From positions 1-28,506 of the forward strand of contig DEAL01000015.1 in the NCBI GenBank assembly GCA_002346745.1: DNA of 28,506 bases. Direction: 5' to 3'. The notes under the pieces are model-generated. The model searched no databases, was not told the origin of the DNA, and saw only the letters and a program-made list of their open reading frames with translations. The position numbers were made by a program, and so were the translations under genes. Below are positions 16,134 through 23,231 of the stretch, in pieces. The DNA comes from Candidatus Neomicrothrix sp. UBA2983 (GTDB lineage Bacteria; Actinomycetota; Acidimicrobiia; Acidimicrobiales; MedAcidi-G1). Positions within the stretch are counted from its first letter, which is position 1; each line of letters starts with the position of its first letter.

Positions 16134-17005
16134 CGACCCTCACCCCCGAACAGGTGGAGCTCTTCCTGCGGGACGGATACCTCGTCCTCGGGGACGTCCT
16201 CTCCGACGAGGACCTCGAACGCCTGCGTGGCGACTTCGCCGGCTGGGTCGAGGAGAGCCGCCAGCACGACGCCGCCTACGGTCTGACCTTCGACGGGCGG
16301 CCCCGCTTCGACATCGAGCCGGGGCACAGCGCCGAGCGTCCGGCGCTGCGACGGGTCGCCTCGCCGACGGAGATCTCGGCGGCCTACCTGGACGTGATGC
16401 GGGACAGTCCGGCGGTGGATGCCACGGCGGAGCTCATCGGGCCGAACCTGGAGTTCAACCACTCGAAGGTCAACTCCAAGCAGCCCGGCGCCGCCACCGA
16501 GGTCCGCTTCCACCAGGACATCTGCTTCGAGGCCCACACCAACGACTCGATGCTGGCGGTCCTCTACTTCCTCGACGACGTGACGCTCGAGAACGGACCC
16601 CTCGAGGTCGTCCCCGGATCGCACCGGGGACCGCTGTACGACCACTGGCAGGACGGGGTCTTCACCGGGATCGTGGCACCAGAGGTCGAGGTGCGTGCCG
16701 GGACCGAGGCGGTGCCCTGCACGGGTCCCGCCGGCACGGCCTGCCTGATGCACGGGCGCCTGCTCCACGGCTCGGCGCCGAACCTCTCCGACCGGCCCCG
16801 CACCCTCTTCATCAGCGCCTACCGGGCCGAGGACTGCTACCCGCTCGAGACCAGCCACGTCCCCTCCGAGCACGAGGGCGAGCTGGTCCGCGGCGAGCGG
16901 ACCAACCGGGTGCGCTGCTCAGACATGGAACTGGCCTTCTCCGAGGTGCCCACGGGCGCCTCCTTCTTCGAACAGCAGGCGCAGGCGACGCCGGGGATGA
17001 TGTGA
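16130..17005 (+). CDS. Phytanoyl-CoA dioxygenase family (PhyH) protein
   Basis: 291 residues from the ATG in the overlap. Start 'LTPEQVELFLRDGYLVLGDVLSDEDL' is the standard PhyH N-terminus. Iron ligands: His128-x-Asp130 in 'RFHQDICF' and distal His213 in 'RLLHGSAPNLSD', with the following 'RPRTLFISAY' supplying the 2-oxoglutarate Arg. 'LYFLDDVTLENGPLEVVPGSH' is the classical strand pair. Bacterial PhyH enzymes hydroxylate small acids, amino acids and solutes (for example ectoine hydroxylase EctD); substrate here is unknown. Neighbours on each side overlap by four bases, and the next gene encodes a maleate-isomerase-like protein. Confidence 0.92.
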   Translation: MTTLTPEQVELFLRDGYLVLGDVLSDEDLERLRGDFAGWVEESRQHDAAYGLTFDGRPRFDIEPGHSAERPALRRVASPTEISAAYLDVMRDSPAVDATAELIGPNLEFNHSKVNSKQPGAATEVRFHQDICFEAHTNDSMLAVLYFLDDVTLENGPLEVVPGSHRGPLYDHWQDGVFTGIVAPEVEVRAGTEAVPCTGPAGTACLMHGRLLHGSAPNLSDRPRTLFISAYRAEDCYPLETSHVPSEHEGELVRGERTNRVRCSDMELAFSEVPTGASFFEQQAQATPGMM

Positions 17006-17787
17006 CCAGCGCACGGGAGGTACAGCGCCTCGACTTCACGACCGACGCCGGGCAGGGTCCACGTGCACTGCTGGGCCTGATCGTCCTCGAGACCGACCGC
17101 ACGGTCGAGGCCGAGTTCCGGGCCCTGTACCGGGACGGCGGCCTCGACGGCGTCGCCCACCACGCGTCGCGGATCCCGATGGAGGCGACCGTCACGGCCG
17201 AGACGCTGGCCGCCATGGAGGAGCGCCTTCCCGTGGCCGCCGGGCTGCTGCCACCGGCGTTCGGATTCGACGCCATCGGCTATGCCTGCACCTCCGGGGC
17301 GACGCTCATCGGCGAGGAGCGGGTGGCGGAACTCGTCGGCGCCCACCATCCGGGAGTGCCGTGCACGAATCCGCTCACCGCCGCCGTCGCCGCCTTCCGG
17401 GCCGTCGACGCGGGGACGATCGCCCTCATCACGCCGTACAACGCCGACGTCACCCGCCGGATGGCTGCGCTCTACGAGGAGCGGGGGATCGCCGTGACCT
17501 CGATCGCCTCGTTCCTCGAGGAGGACGACGACCTCGTTGGCCGCATCGACGAGGCGTCGGTGGCCGAGGCGGTACGGACGGTCGCCGGCGAATCGGACGC
17601 CGACGCCGTGTTCGTCTCGTGCACCAGCCTCCGGGCGTTCGGCGTCATCGACGACCTCGAGGCCGAGGTCGGGCGACCGGTCGTCTCGAGCAACCAGGCC
17701 CTGTCCTGGCACCTGCTCCGACTGGCCGGCCTCGAAGGTGAACTGCCCGGTCCGGGCCGCCTGTTCCGGCACGGACTGCCGTCATGA
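17002..17787 (+). CDS. Maleate isomerase/arylmalonate decarboxylase family protein with both catalytic Cys
   Basis: 261 residues from GTG, overlapping the PhyH stop (GTGA). Cys96 in 'GYACTSGATLIGE' and Cys207 in 'VFVSCTSLRAFG' are the two Cys expected of a racemase- or isomerase-type active site; single-Cys relatives are decarboxylases. 'ALITPYNADVTRRMAALYEERGI' and 'GRPVVSSNQALSWHLLRLAG' complete the fold signature. Likely role: cis-trans isomerisation of a maleate-like diacid or racemisation of a small acid. In ectoine-utilisation operons, EutA belongs to this family and lies beside an M24 protein, as here. The protein shares ancestry with the product at 13485, but is catalytically complete. 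Its stop overlaps the M24 start. Confidence 0.88.
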   Translation: MTSAREVQRLDFTTDAGQGPRALLGLIVLETDRTVEAEFRALYRDGGLDGVAHHASRIPMEATVTAETLAAMEERLPVAAGLLPPAFGFDAIGYACTSGATLIGEERVAELVGAHHPGVPCTNPLTAAVAAFRAVDAGTIALITPYNADVTRRMAALYEERGIAVTSIASFLEEDDDLVGRIDEASVAEAVRTVAGESDADAVFVSCTSLRAFGVIDDLEAEVGRPVVSSNQALSWHLLRLAGLEGELPGPGRLFRHGLPS

Positions 17788-18950
17788 GCACCGGCCCTCC
17801 CCGCGGCTTCGCGGTCGCCGAGTACGAACGTCGTGCCACTACCGCCCAGGCGATGCTCGCCGAACGCGGCCTCGACGCCCTCCTCGTCTGCACCGAGCCC
17901 GAGGTCCGCTACTTCACCGGGTTCTTCACGCCGTTCTGGCAGAGCCCGACCCGCCCCTGGTTCGTGCTCCTGCCACGGGAGGGGCGGCCGGTCGCCGTCA
18001 TCCCGGGGATCGGCGAGCCGGCCATGCGGGAGACCTGGGTGGAGGACATCCGCACCTGGCCGGCGCCCCGGCCCGCCGACGACGGGATCTCGCTGCTGGC
18101 GACGGCGATCCACGAGGTCGCCGGACGCAAGGGTCGCGTGGGGGTGCCGATGGGGCACGAGACCCACCTCCGGATGCCGCTGGCCGACTGGGCGGCCCTG
18201 CAGGGAGCCACGCCGGGGATCGCCTTCGAGGACGCCACGTCGATCGTGCGTGGACTCCGCATGGTCAAGTCCGAGGCCGAGATCGCCAAGGTGGCGCACG
18301 TCTGCGGGATCGTCGCGGACGCCTTCGAGGGCCTGCCCCAACTGCTGTCGGCGGGGATGACCGAGCGCGGGGCCTTCCGGGCCTTCCGCATCGACCTGCT
18401 CGAACGCGGCGCCGACGACGTGCCCTACCTGGTCGGCGCCAGCGGCCCCGGCTTCGCCGACGTCATCAAGCAGCCGTCCGACCGGGTCATCGAGGAGGGC
18501 GACCTCCTCATGTTCGACACCGGCACCCTCTTCGACGGCTACTCCAGCGACTTCGACCGCTACCACGCCTTCGGCCGGGCCGACGATGGCGCCTGCCGGG
18601 CCCACGAGGTGGTCTGGGACGCCACCGAGGCCGGACTGGCCATGCTGCGCCCCGGCGTCACGACTTCGGACCTGTGGGCGGCCATGGCGGCGGTCCTCGA
18701 CGAGGGCGGCTCGCTGGGCAACGACGTGGGCCGTCTGGGACACGGGCTCGGCATGCAGGTCACCGAGTGGCCGTCGAACACCCGCGACGACGGCACCGAG
18801 ATCCTCGAGGGCATGGTCCTCACGCTCGAGCCCGGCCTCACCTGGGCTCCGGGCTGCATGATGCTCCACGAGGAGAACGTGGTGGTCCGCGCCGACGGAC
18901 CCGAACTGCTGTCCCGCCGGGCTCCGCGGGACCTCCCCGTCATCACCTGA
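17784..18950 (+). CDS. M24 family metallopeptidase-like protein (Xaa-Pro peptidase/creatinase fold)
   Basis: 388 residues from ATG. The N-terminal creatinase domain runs to about residue 155 ('LDALLVCTEPEVRYFTGF'), the pita-bread catalytic domain from about 165 ('LRMVKSEAEIAKV') on. All five metal ligands are visible: Asp245 (FDTG), Asp256 (SSDFDR), His320 (GHGLGM), Glu349 (LEPG), Glu364 (HEEN). The usual 'vHE' second-shell His is Thr in 'VTEWPS'. It therefore should bind two metals, unlike metal-free ectoine hydrolases (EutD/DoeA), and it is shorter than the DMSP lyase DddP. Possible roles: dipeptidase or amidase on an imino- or N-alkyl amide. Last gene of the six-gene unit. Confidence 0.87.
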   Translation: MSTGPPRGFAVAEYERRATTAQAMLAERGLDALLVCTEPEVRYFTGFFTPFWQSPTRPWFVLLPREGRPVAVIPGIGEPAMRETWVEDIRTWPAPRPADDGISLLATAIHEVAGRKGRVGVPMGHETHLRMPLADWAALQGATPGIAFEDATSIVRGLRMVKSEAEIAKVAHVCGIVADAFEGLPQLLSAGMTERGAFRAFRIDLLERGADDVPYLVGASGPGFADVIKQPSDRVIEEGDLLMFDTGTLFDGYSSDFDRYHAFGRADDGACRAHEVVWDATEAGLAMLRPGVTTSDLWAAMAAVLDEGGSLGNDVGRLGHGLGMQVTEWPSNTRDDGTEILEGMVLTLEPGLTWAPGCMMLHEENVVVRADGPELLSRRAPRDLPVIT

Positions 18951-18970
18951 GGCCGAGTCCCCCTCCTGCT

Positions 18971-18990
18971 CCTCGCCGCGAACGACGAGG
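18971..18990 (+). terminator. Possible terminator hairpin after the six-gene operon
   Basis: CCTCGCCG, loop CGAA, CGACGAGG: an 8-position stem with one mismatch, starting 20 nt after the M24 stop codon. No T tract follows. The position fits an operon end. Confidence 0.33.
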
Positions 18991-19007
18991 TCGGACGAAC
19001 CACTACG

Positions 19008-19038
19008 GCCTCGGCGCCTCGGCGCCTCGGCGCCTCGG
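19008..19038. repeat. Tandem octamer GCCTCGGC, nearly four copies
   Basis: Three complete copies of GCCTCGGC and a fourth lacking the last base lie head to tail in the intergenic gap. The phase (8 bp) is not a codon multiple, and the run is not inside a gene. It could be a slippage product or a protein-binding cluster. Confidence 0.8.
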
Positions 19039-19190
19039 AGTCGCTGGTGGCGTCGGGCGACGGCGAGGACGAGGTGGGGGGTGGCGATGCTCTCGGGTGT
19101 TCCGGCCGGCTACCGGCTGCACGTGCTGCCCGGGGACAGCGAGGCCTGTCGCTGAGGTTGGCCGTCGCACGGCCCTCCACGGGCCGCTGC

Positions 19191-19196
19191 TAGCGT
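19191..19196 (+). promoter_or_regulatory. Possible -10 (TAGCGT) for the second operon
   Basis: TAGCGT matches TANNNT and lies 86 nt before GTG 19283, which would leave a leader of about 80 nt ending in the GAAGAGG ribosome site. No clear -35. Chance matches are likely in this context. Confidence 0.3.
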
Positions 19197-19282
19197 GCGC
19201 GCCGCGCAGCGTCCGCTGCGAGGTAAAACGCGAGCCGAGGCTTGCCGGTACGCCTGGAGGCGCCGTCCTGGAAGAGGCGACC

Positions 19283-20257
19283 GTGTCCCGGGGCGGCTAC
19301 CAGCCGCCCGACCCGATCGAGGCGCCACCGCTCTACGACTGGCCGCCGCGTCCGCTCGCCACGCTGCGCTGGATCGCCACCGGACTGCTGTTCCCGTGGG
19401 GGCTCTTCTTCATCGGCCTGGCCGCCGTCTCGTGGGCCTGGCTGACTCCGGGAGTCGACACCATGCGCTCGCTGTCGCCCGGCTGGATGGTCCTCGTCTG
19501 GCTCCGCAACGCCCTGTTTCTCACCGCCGTGGCGGGCACGCTCCACTGGTGGCTTTACATCCGCCGCGCCCAGGGCGGCGACTACAAGTTCAACGCCCGC
19601 TGGCTGGCCACCGACAGCCGCAAGTTCCTGTGGGGCAACCAGGCTCGTGACAACGTGTTCTGGAGCATCGCCAGCGGCGTCACGGTCTGGAGCCTCTACG
19701 AGTCCCTGACCCTCTGGGCCTGGGTCAACGGGCACATCCCGGGTCGGGAGTGGGGCGACTCGCCCGTGTACCTGGCGGCGATGCTCGTCGTGGTGTTCTT
19801 CTGGGGAACGGCGCACTTCTACGCGAACCACCGGCTGCTGCACTGGGACCCCCTCTACTTCGCGGCCCACGAACTCCACCACCGCAACGCCAACACCGGC
19901 CCGTGGACCGGGATCTCGATGCACCCCATCGAGCACGTCGTCTACTTCTCGGTGTTCCTGTTCTGGTGGGTGGTGCCGGCCCATCCGGTCGTGTTCATGG
20001 TGACCGGCTTCTTCAACGGCATCAGCCCATCCGCGACGCACTCCGGCTTCGACGAACTCGTCCTCGGTGGCCGGTTCCGCCTGACCGCCGGCGATCAGTT
20101 CCACCACCTGCACCACCGCTACTTCGAGGTCAACTACGGCAACACCCCCACGCCGATCGACAAGCTGTTCGACACCTGGCACGACGGCACGCCCGAGGCC
20201 CACGAGCGCTTCAGGGACCGTCGCCGGGCCGGGAACGCCGGGAGACGCGCCCGATGA
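19283..20257 (+). CDS. Fatty acid hydroxylase/sterol desaturase family membrane protein
   Basis: 324 residues from GTG; GAAGAGG (19271-19277) is 5 nt upstream, which decides the start of a frame open far upstream. Hydrophobic segments lie near residues 33-55, 65-90, 130-150, 163-182 and 215-240. Between and after them are the His clusters that bind a di-iron centre: 'HFYANHRLLH', 'HELHHRN', and 'QFHHLHHRYFEVNYG', the PF04116 pattern. Expected role: O2-dependent hydroxylation or desaturation of a lipid or hydrophobic substrate in the membrane. The Trp-rich N-terminal half ('WWLYIRRAQGGDYKFNARWLATD') is seen in relatives annotated as sterol desaturases. ATGA overlap with the Rieske gene. Confidence 0.9.
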   Translation: MSRGGYQPPDPIEAPPLYDWPPRPLATLRWIATGLLFPWGLFFIGLAAVSWAWLTPGVDTMRSLSPGWMVLVWLRNALFLTAVAGTLHWWLYIRRAQGGDYKFNARWLATDSRKFLWGNQARDNVFWSIASGVTVWSLYESLTLWAWVNGHIPGREWGDSPVYLAAMLVVVFFWGTAHFYANHRLLHWDPLYFAAHELHHRNANTGPWTGISMHPIEHVVYFSVFLFWWVVPAHPVVFMVTGFFNGISPSATHSGFDELVLGGRFRLTAGDQFHHLHHRYFEVNYGNTPTPIDKLFDTWHDGTPEAHERFRDRRRAGNAGRRAR

Positions 20258-21408
20258 CCCGCCCCTCGACCGCCGACCTGGCCGACGTCGGCGCCGGTTG
20301 GGACCCCGATCCGCGGGCGTCCTCCTCGCTGGGCGCCGCCGCCTACGTCGACCCGGCCTGGCAGGACCTCGAACGGGACGCCGTGTTCGCGAACTCGTGG
20401 CAGTGGGTGTGCCACCTCGAGGCGGTCCGGTCGCCCGGTGACTACGTGGCGACGACCGTCGCCGGTCAGCCCGTGGCGGTGGTCCGTGACGGGTCGGGGG
20501 ACCTAAGGGCCTTCTCCAACGTGTGCCGGCATCGCGCCCACGAGGTCCTGAGCGGTGCCGGCAACACCCGGCTGATCACCTGCCCGTACCACGCCTGGGT
20601 TTACGACCTCGACGGCACCCTGCGTGGGGCTCCGCACACCGGCGACCTGCTGGGCTTCGAGCCTGCCGGCATCTGCCTGCCGGCCGTGCGCGTCGAGGAG
20701 TTCTCGGGGTTCGCCTGGGTGAACCTGGATCCGGACGCCGGCTCCCTCGCTGGCTCCACCGGCGTCCTCGGCGATGAACTCGCCCGCTGGGCGCCCGACG
20801 TCGACGGCCTGACGCACGCCCACCGCCTGACCTACCGCATCGCCTCGGACTGGAAGAACGTCGTCGACAACTTCCTCGAGTGCTACCACTGCCCGGTAGC
20901 CCACAAGGACTTCTGCACCCTCGTCGACATGCCCACCTACGAGGTCGGCACCGACGGCACCTGGTCCTGGCAGTACGCCGAGGCCGGCAAGGAGGCGAAC
21001 GCCGCCTACGACGTGGCCGATGCCACCGTCAGGATGCAGACGGTGTGGTGGCTGTGGCCCAACACCTGCCTGCTGCGGTTCCCCGGACGGGGCAACTTCA
21101 TGGTCCTCCAGATCCTGCCCGACGGCCCCGGCCGCACCTACGAGACCCTCGACGTCTACCTGGAGTCGCCCGAGCCCAACGAGGCCGAGTGGGAGGCCAT
21201 CCGCTTCCTCGACGAGGTGCTCCAGGTCGAGGACATCGCCATCGTCGAGAGCATCCAGCGTGGCATGGCCACACCGGGCTTCGACCACGGCCGCATCGTG
21301 GTCGAAGAAGGTCGGACCGGGCGCAGCGAGCACGCCGTCCACCACTTCCACGGCCTGCTGCTCGAGGCCTACGGCCGGGCCCTCACGGCCACGGGTGGCG
21401 GCGGCTAG
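20254..21408 (+). CDS. Rieske non-heme iron oxygenase, alpha subunit (carnitine/betaine oxygenase-like)
   Basis: 384 residues from the overlapping ATG. Rieske centre: Cys91-x-His93-x16-Cys110-x2-His113 ('CRHRAHE', 'CPYHAW'). Mononuclear iron: His212, His217 in 'ECYHCPVAH' and Asp327 in 'QVEDIAIVES'. The residue that bridges the two centres is Glu209 where ring-hydroxylating dioxygenases have Asp; Glu is characteristic of the carnitine monooxygenase CntA and related quaternary-amine enzymes. A single alpha subunit without a beta subunit also fits that branch. The FMN/ferredoxin reductase is not in the window. Likely substrate class: an N-methylated or quaternary ammonium compound, by homology reasoning only. 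Confidence 0.9.
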   Translation: MTRPSTADLADVGAGWDPDPRASSSLGAAAYVDPAWQDLERDAVFANSWQWVCHLEAVRSPGDYVATTVAGQPVAVVRDGSGDLRAFSNVCRHRAHEVLSGAGNTRLITCPYHAWVYDLDGTLRGAPHTGDLLGFEPAGICLPAVRVEEFSGFAWVNLDPDAGSLAGSTGVLGDELARWAPDVDGLTHAHRLTYRIASDWKNVVDNFLECYHCPVAHKDFCTLVDMPTYEVGTDGTWSWQYAEAGKEANAAYDVADATVRMQTVWWLWPNTCLLRFPGRGNFMVLQILPDGPGRTYETLDVYLESPEPNEAEWEAIRFLDEVLQVEDIAIVESIQRGMATPGFDHGRIVVEEGRTGRSEHAVHHFHGLLLEAYGRALTATGGGG

Positions 21409-21440
21409 CGTCACCGCACCGGAGCCACTCGGAGGACCCC

Positions 21441-22613
21441 GTGAAGTTCGGCTACTTCCTGAACCAGAACGACCTAGGCCTCGCCAAGCCCTTCCACCAG
21501 GTGGTGGAGGAGGGGCGCCAGATCGCCCGGCACTGCGACCGCACCGGCTGGGACACGATCTGGACGACCGAGCACCACTACGGGCACGAGGGCCTCGAGG
21601 TGTGCCCGAACCCCGTCCTGATGTGCGCCGACCTGGCCGCCCACACGGAGCGGATCCGGGTGGGGCAGGCCGCCAACATCATCACCTTCCGGCACCCCGT
21701 GCAGTTGGCCGAGGACCTGGCGGTGCTGGACCACCTCAGCGGCGGCCGCCTCGAGGTGGGCGTCGGGCGCGGCGTGTACCCCCGGGAGACCATGAACATG
21801 AACCCGGTGGCCGACGTGCGCACCCCGGAGGTCAACCGCCGGCTCTTCGCCGAGACCCTCGAGGTGATGCGTCGGGCCTGGACCGACGAGTTCTTCTCGT
21901 TCGAGGGCGAGTTCTTCACCTTCCCCTACCCGGGCATCTCCTTCCACCACGCCATGAGCCCGCCGCGGGCCGAGAACACCGACCCGGAGACCGGCGAGAT
22001 CACGGCGCTGGCGGTGGTCCCCAAGCCGCTGCAGTCGCCGCACCCGCCGCTGTGGCAGGTCGTGGACACGCCGCCCTCCATCGACTTCTCGGCCCGCAAC
22101 GGCCTCAACGCCATGTTCTGGATCCCGCCGACCGACTCCCTGGTGCCCCGCTTCGAGGCGTACCGGGACGCCGCCTCCGAGGCCCGTGGCGAGGAGGTGG
22201 CCATGGGGGAGGGGATCGCGGTCGTTCGCGACCTGTTCGTCACCGAGACCATGGCCGAGGCCGAGCGCCTCGGCGGCGACGGCATGGTCCGCTACATGCA
22301 GTGGGTCTGCGAGTTCCGGGGCCTCGGCAACCACCGCTTCCCCGGCGAGGAACTCCCCGAGACCGCGGGAAAGCTCGACCTGTTGAGCTACGAGTGGCTG
22401 CACCCCCGCAACATGCTGTTCGGGACCCCCGAGTACGTGGCCGAGAAGATCCACGAGATGCGCCAGAAGCTGAACCTGCAGCACCTGATCCTGTGGTCCA
22501 GCTTCCCGGGCGTCGAGCACGAGGCCGCCATGGCCAGCGTCGAGCTGTTCACCGAGCAGGTGATGCCGCTCTTCGTCGAATCCGACGAATCCCGGGAGGA
22601 GCACGTCGCATGA
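21441..22613 (+). CDS. LLM-class flavin-dependent oxidoreductase
   Basis: 390 residues from GTG with GGAGG (21431-21435) 5 nt upstream. It is a bacterial-luciferase-like TIM barrel: N-terminal 'MKFGYFLNQND', 'WDTIWTTEHHYGHEG', 'RIRVGQAANIITFRHPVQLAEDLAVLDHLS'-type strand and helix (shown in parts), 'GRLEVGVGRGVYPRE', and the C-terminal 'GTPEYVAEKIHEMRQKL'. Such enzymes use FMNH2 (or F420 in actinobacteria) to oxygenate or reduce small molecules. 'EHHYGHEGL' is typical of the FMN monooxygenase branch; no reductase is adjacent. A 32-nt gap separates it from the Rieske gene, and its stop overlaps the DUF1185 start by four bases, so both probably serve one pathway. Confidence 0.92.
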   Translation: MKFGYFLNQNDLGLAKPFHQVVEEGRQIARHCDRTGWDTIWTTEHHYGHEGLEVCPNPVLMCADLAAHTERIRVGQAANIITFRHPVQLAEDLAVLDHLSGGRLEVGVGRGVYPRETMNMNPVADVRTPEVNRRLFAETLEVMRRAWTDEFFSFEGEFFTFPYPGISFHHAMSPPRAENTDPETGEITALAVVPKPLQSPHPPLWQVVDTPPSIDFSARNGLNAMFWIPPTDSLVPRFEAYRDAASEARGEEVAMGEGIAVVRDLFVTETMAEAERLGGDGMVRYMQWVCEFRGLGNHRFPGEELPETAGKLDLLSYEWLHPRNMLFGTPEYVAEKIHEMRQKLNLQHLILWSSFPGVEHEAAMASVELFTEQVMPLFVESDESREEHVA

Positions 22614-23200
22614 GCTCGCTCGAACTGCGCAAGTTGGTGACCCACAGCGAGGAGGTCCACCGCGAGGGCGGCCGAGCCGCCGAGCCGCCCCTGAAACTCC
22701 ACGGCGTCGCCGTCGTCATCACCAACCCCTGGGCCGGCCCGGACTTCACCGAGGACCTCCGGCCGCTGATCCTGGAGGTCGCCCCCGAGCTCGGGGAGAT
22801 CTTGGTGCCCCGTCTGGTCGACCTGGCCGGTGGCGGCGAGGCGGTCGAGGCCTACGGCAAGGCCAGCATGGTCGGTACCTCCGGGGAGGTCGAACACGGT
22901 TCAGCGCTCATCCACACGCTGCGCTTCGGCAACGTGTTCCGCGACGCCGTGGGCGGCACCGCCTACCTGTCGTTCACCAACTCCCGGGGCGGCCCCGGGG
23001 CTACGGTGTCGATCCCGATGATGCACAAGGTCGACCCCGGTTGGCGCTCCCACTACCTCACCCTCGAGATGACCGTGGCGGACGCGCCCGCCCCGGACGA
23101 GATCGTCGTCGCCATCGGCGCCTCGGTCGGAGGACGGCCCCACCACCGGATCGGCAATCGCTACTCCGACATGGAGGAGATGGGGCTCACCGAGGGGTGA
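22610..23200 (+). CDS. DUF1185 'amino acid synthesis' family protein (PF06684)
   Basis: 196 residues from the overlapping ATG. 'KLVTHSEEVHREGG', 'VVITNPWAGP', 'EAYGKASMVGTSGEVEHGSALIHT' (in parts), 'GNVFRDAVGG' and 'SIPMMHKVDPGWRSHY' are the family landmarks, and the length is normal. The family name is historical; the reaction is not established. Members often sit next to LLM oxygenases and amidases in catabolic clusters. Cytosolic. The translational coupling with the LLM gene is strong evidence for a shared step, perhaps handling its unstable product. A 31-nt gap precedes the hydrolase gene. Confidence 0.86.
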   Translation: MSSLELRKLVTHSEEVHREGGRAAEPPLKLHGVAVVITNPWAGPDFTEDLRPLILEVAPELGEILVPRLVDLAGGGEAVEAYGKASMVGTSGEVEHGSALIHTLRFGNVFRDAVGGTAYLSFTNSRGGPGATVSIPMMHKVDPGWRSHYLTLEMTVADAPAPDEIVVAIGASVGGRPHHRIGNRYSDMEEMGLTEG

Positions 23201-23231
23201 GGAGCGGCGCCGAGGGTCCGGGGGAAGTCAG

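Larger units (their letters stand above)
18951..19282. other. 332-bp gap between two operons
   Basis: This gap holds a GC hairpin just after the M24 stop (18971-18990), a run of GCCTCGGC octamers (19008-19038), a possible -10 (19191-19196) and a ribosome site before the next gene. A 22-codon frame at 19087-19155 starts with ATG, but has no other support and was not called. No RNA gene was recognised. Confidence 0.7.

Noticed and set aside
17784..18950. Assignment as ectoine hydrolase (EutD/DoeA) or DMSP lyase DddP
   Set aside because: It keeps the full M24 metal-ligand set, which EutD/DoeA lack as I recall, and is shorter than DddP; only the family can be claimed.
19087..19155. 22-codon frame in the intergenic gap
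   Set aside because: Short, no convincing ribosome site and no recognisable peptide.
18560..19180. - strand frame over the M24 gene end and the intergenic gap
   Set aside because: Arg/Ser/Pro-rich shadow with no start signal, mostly antisense to the M24 gene.
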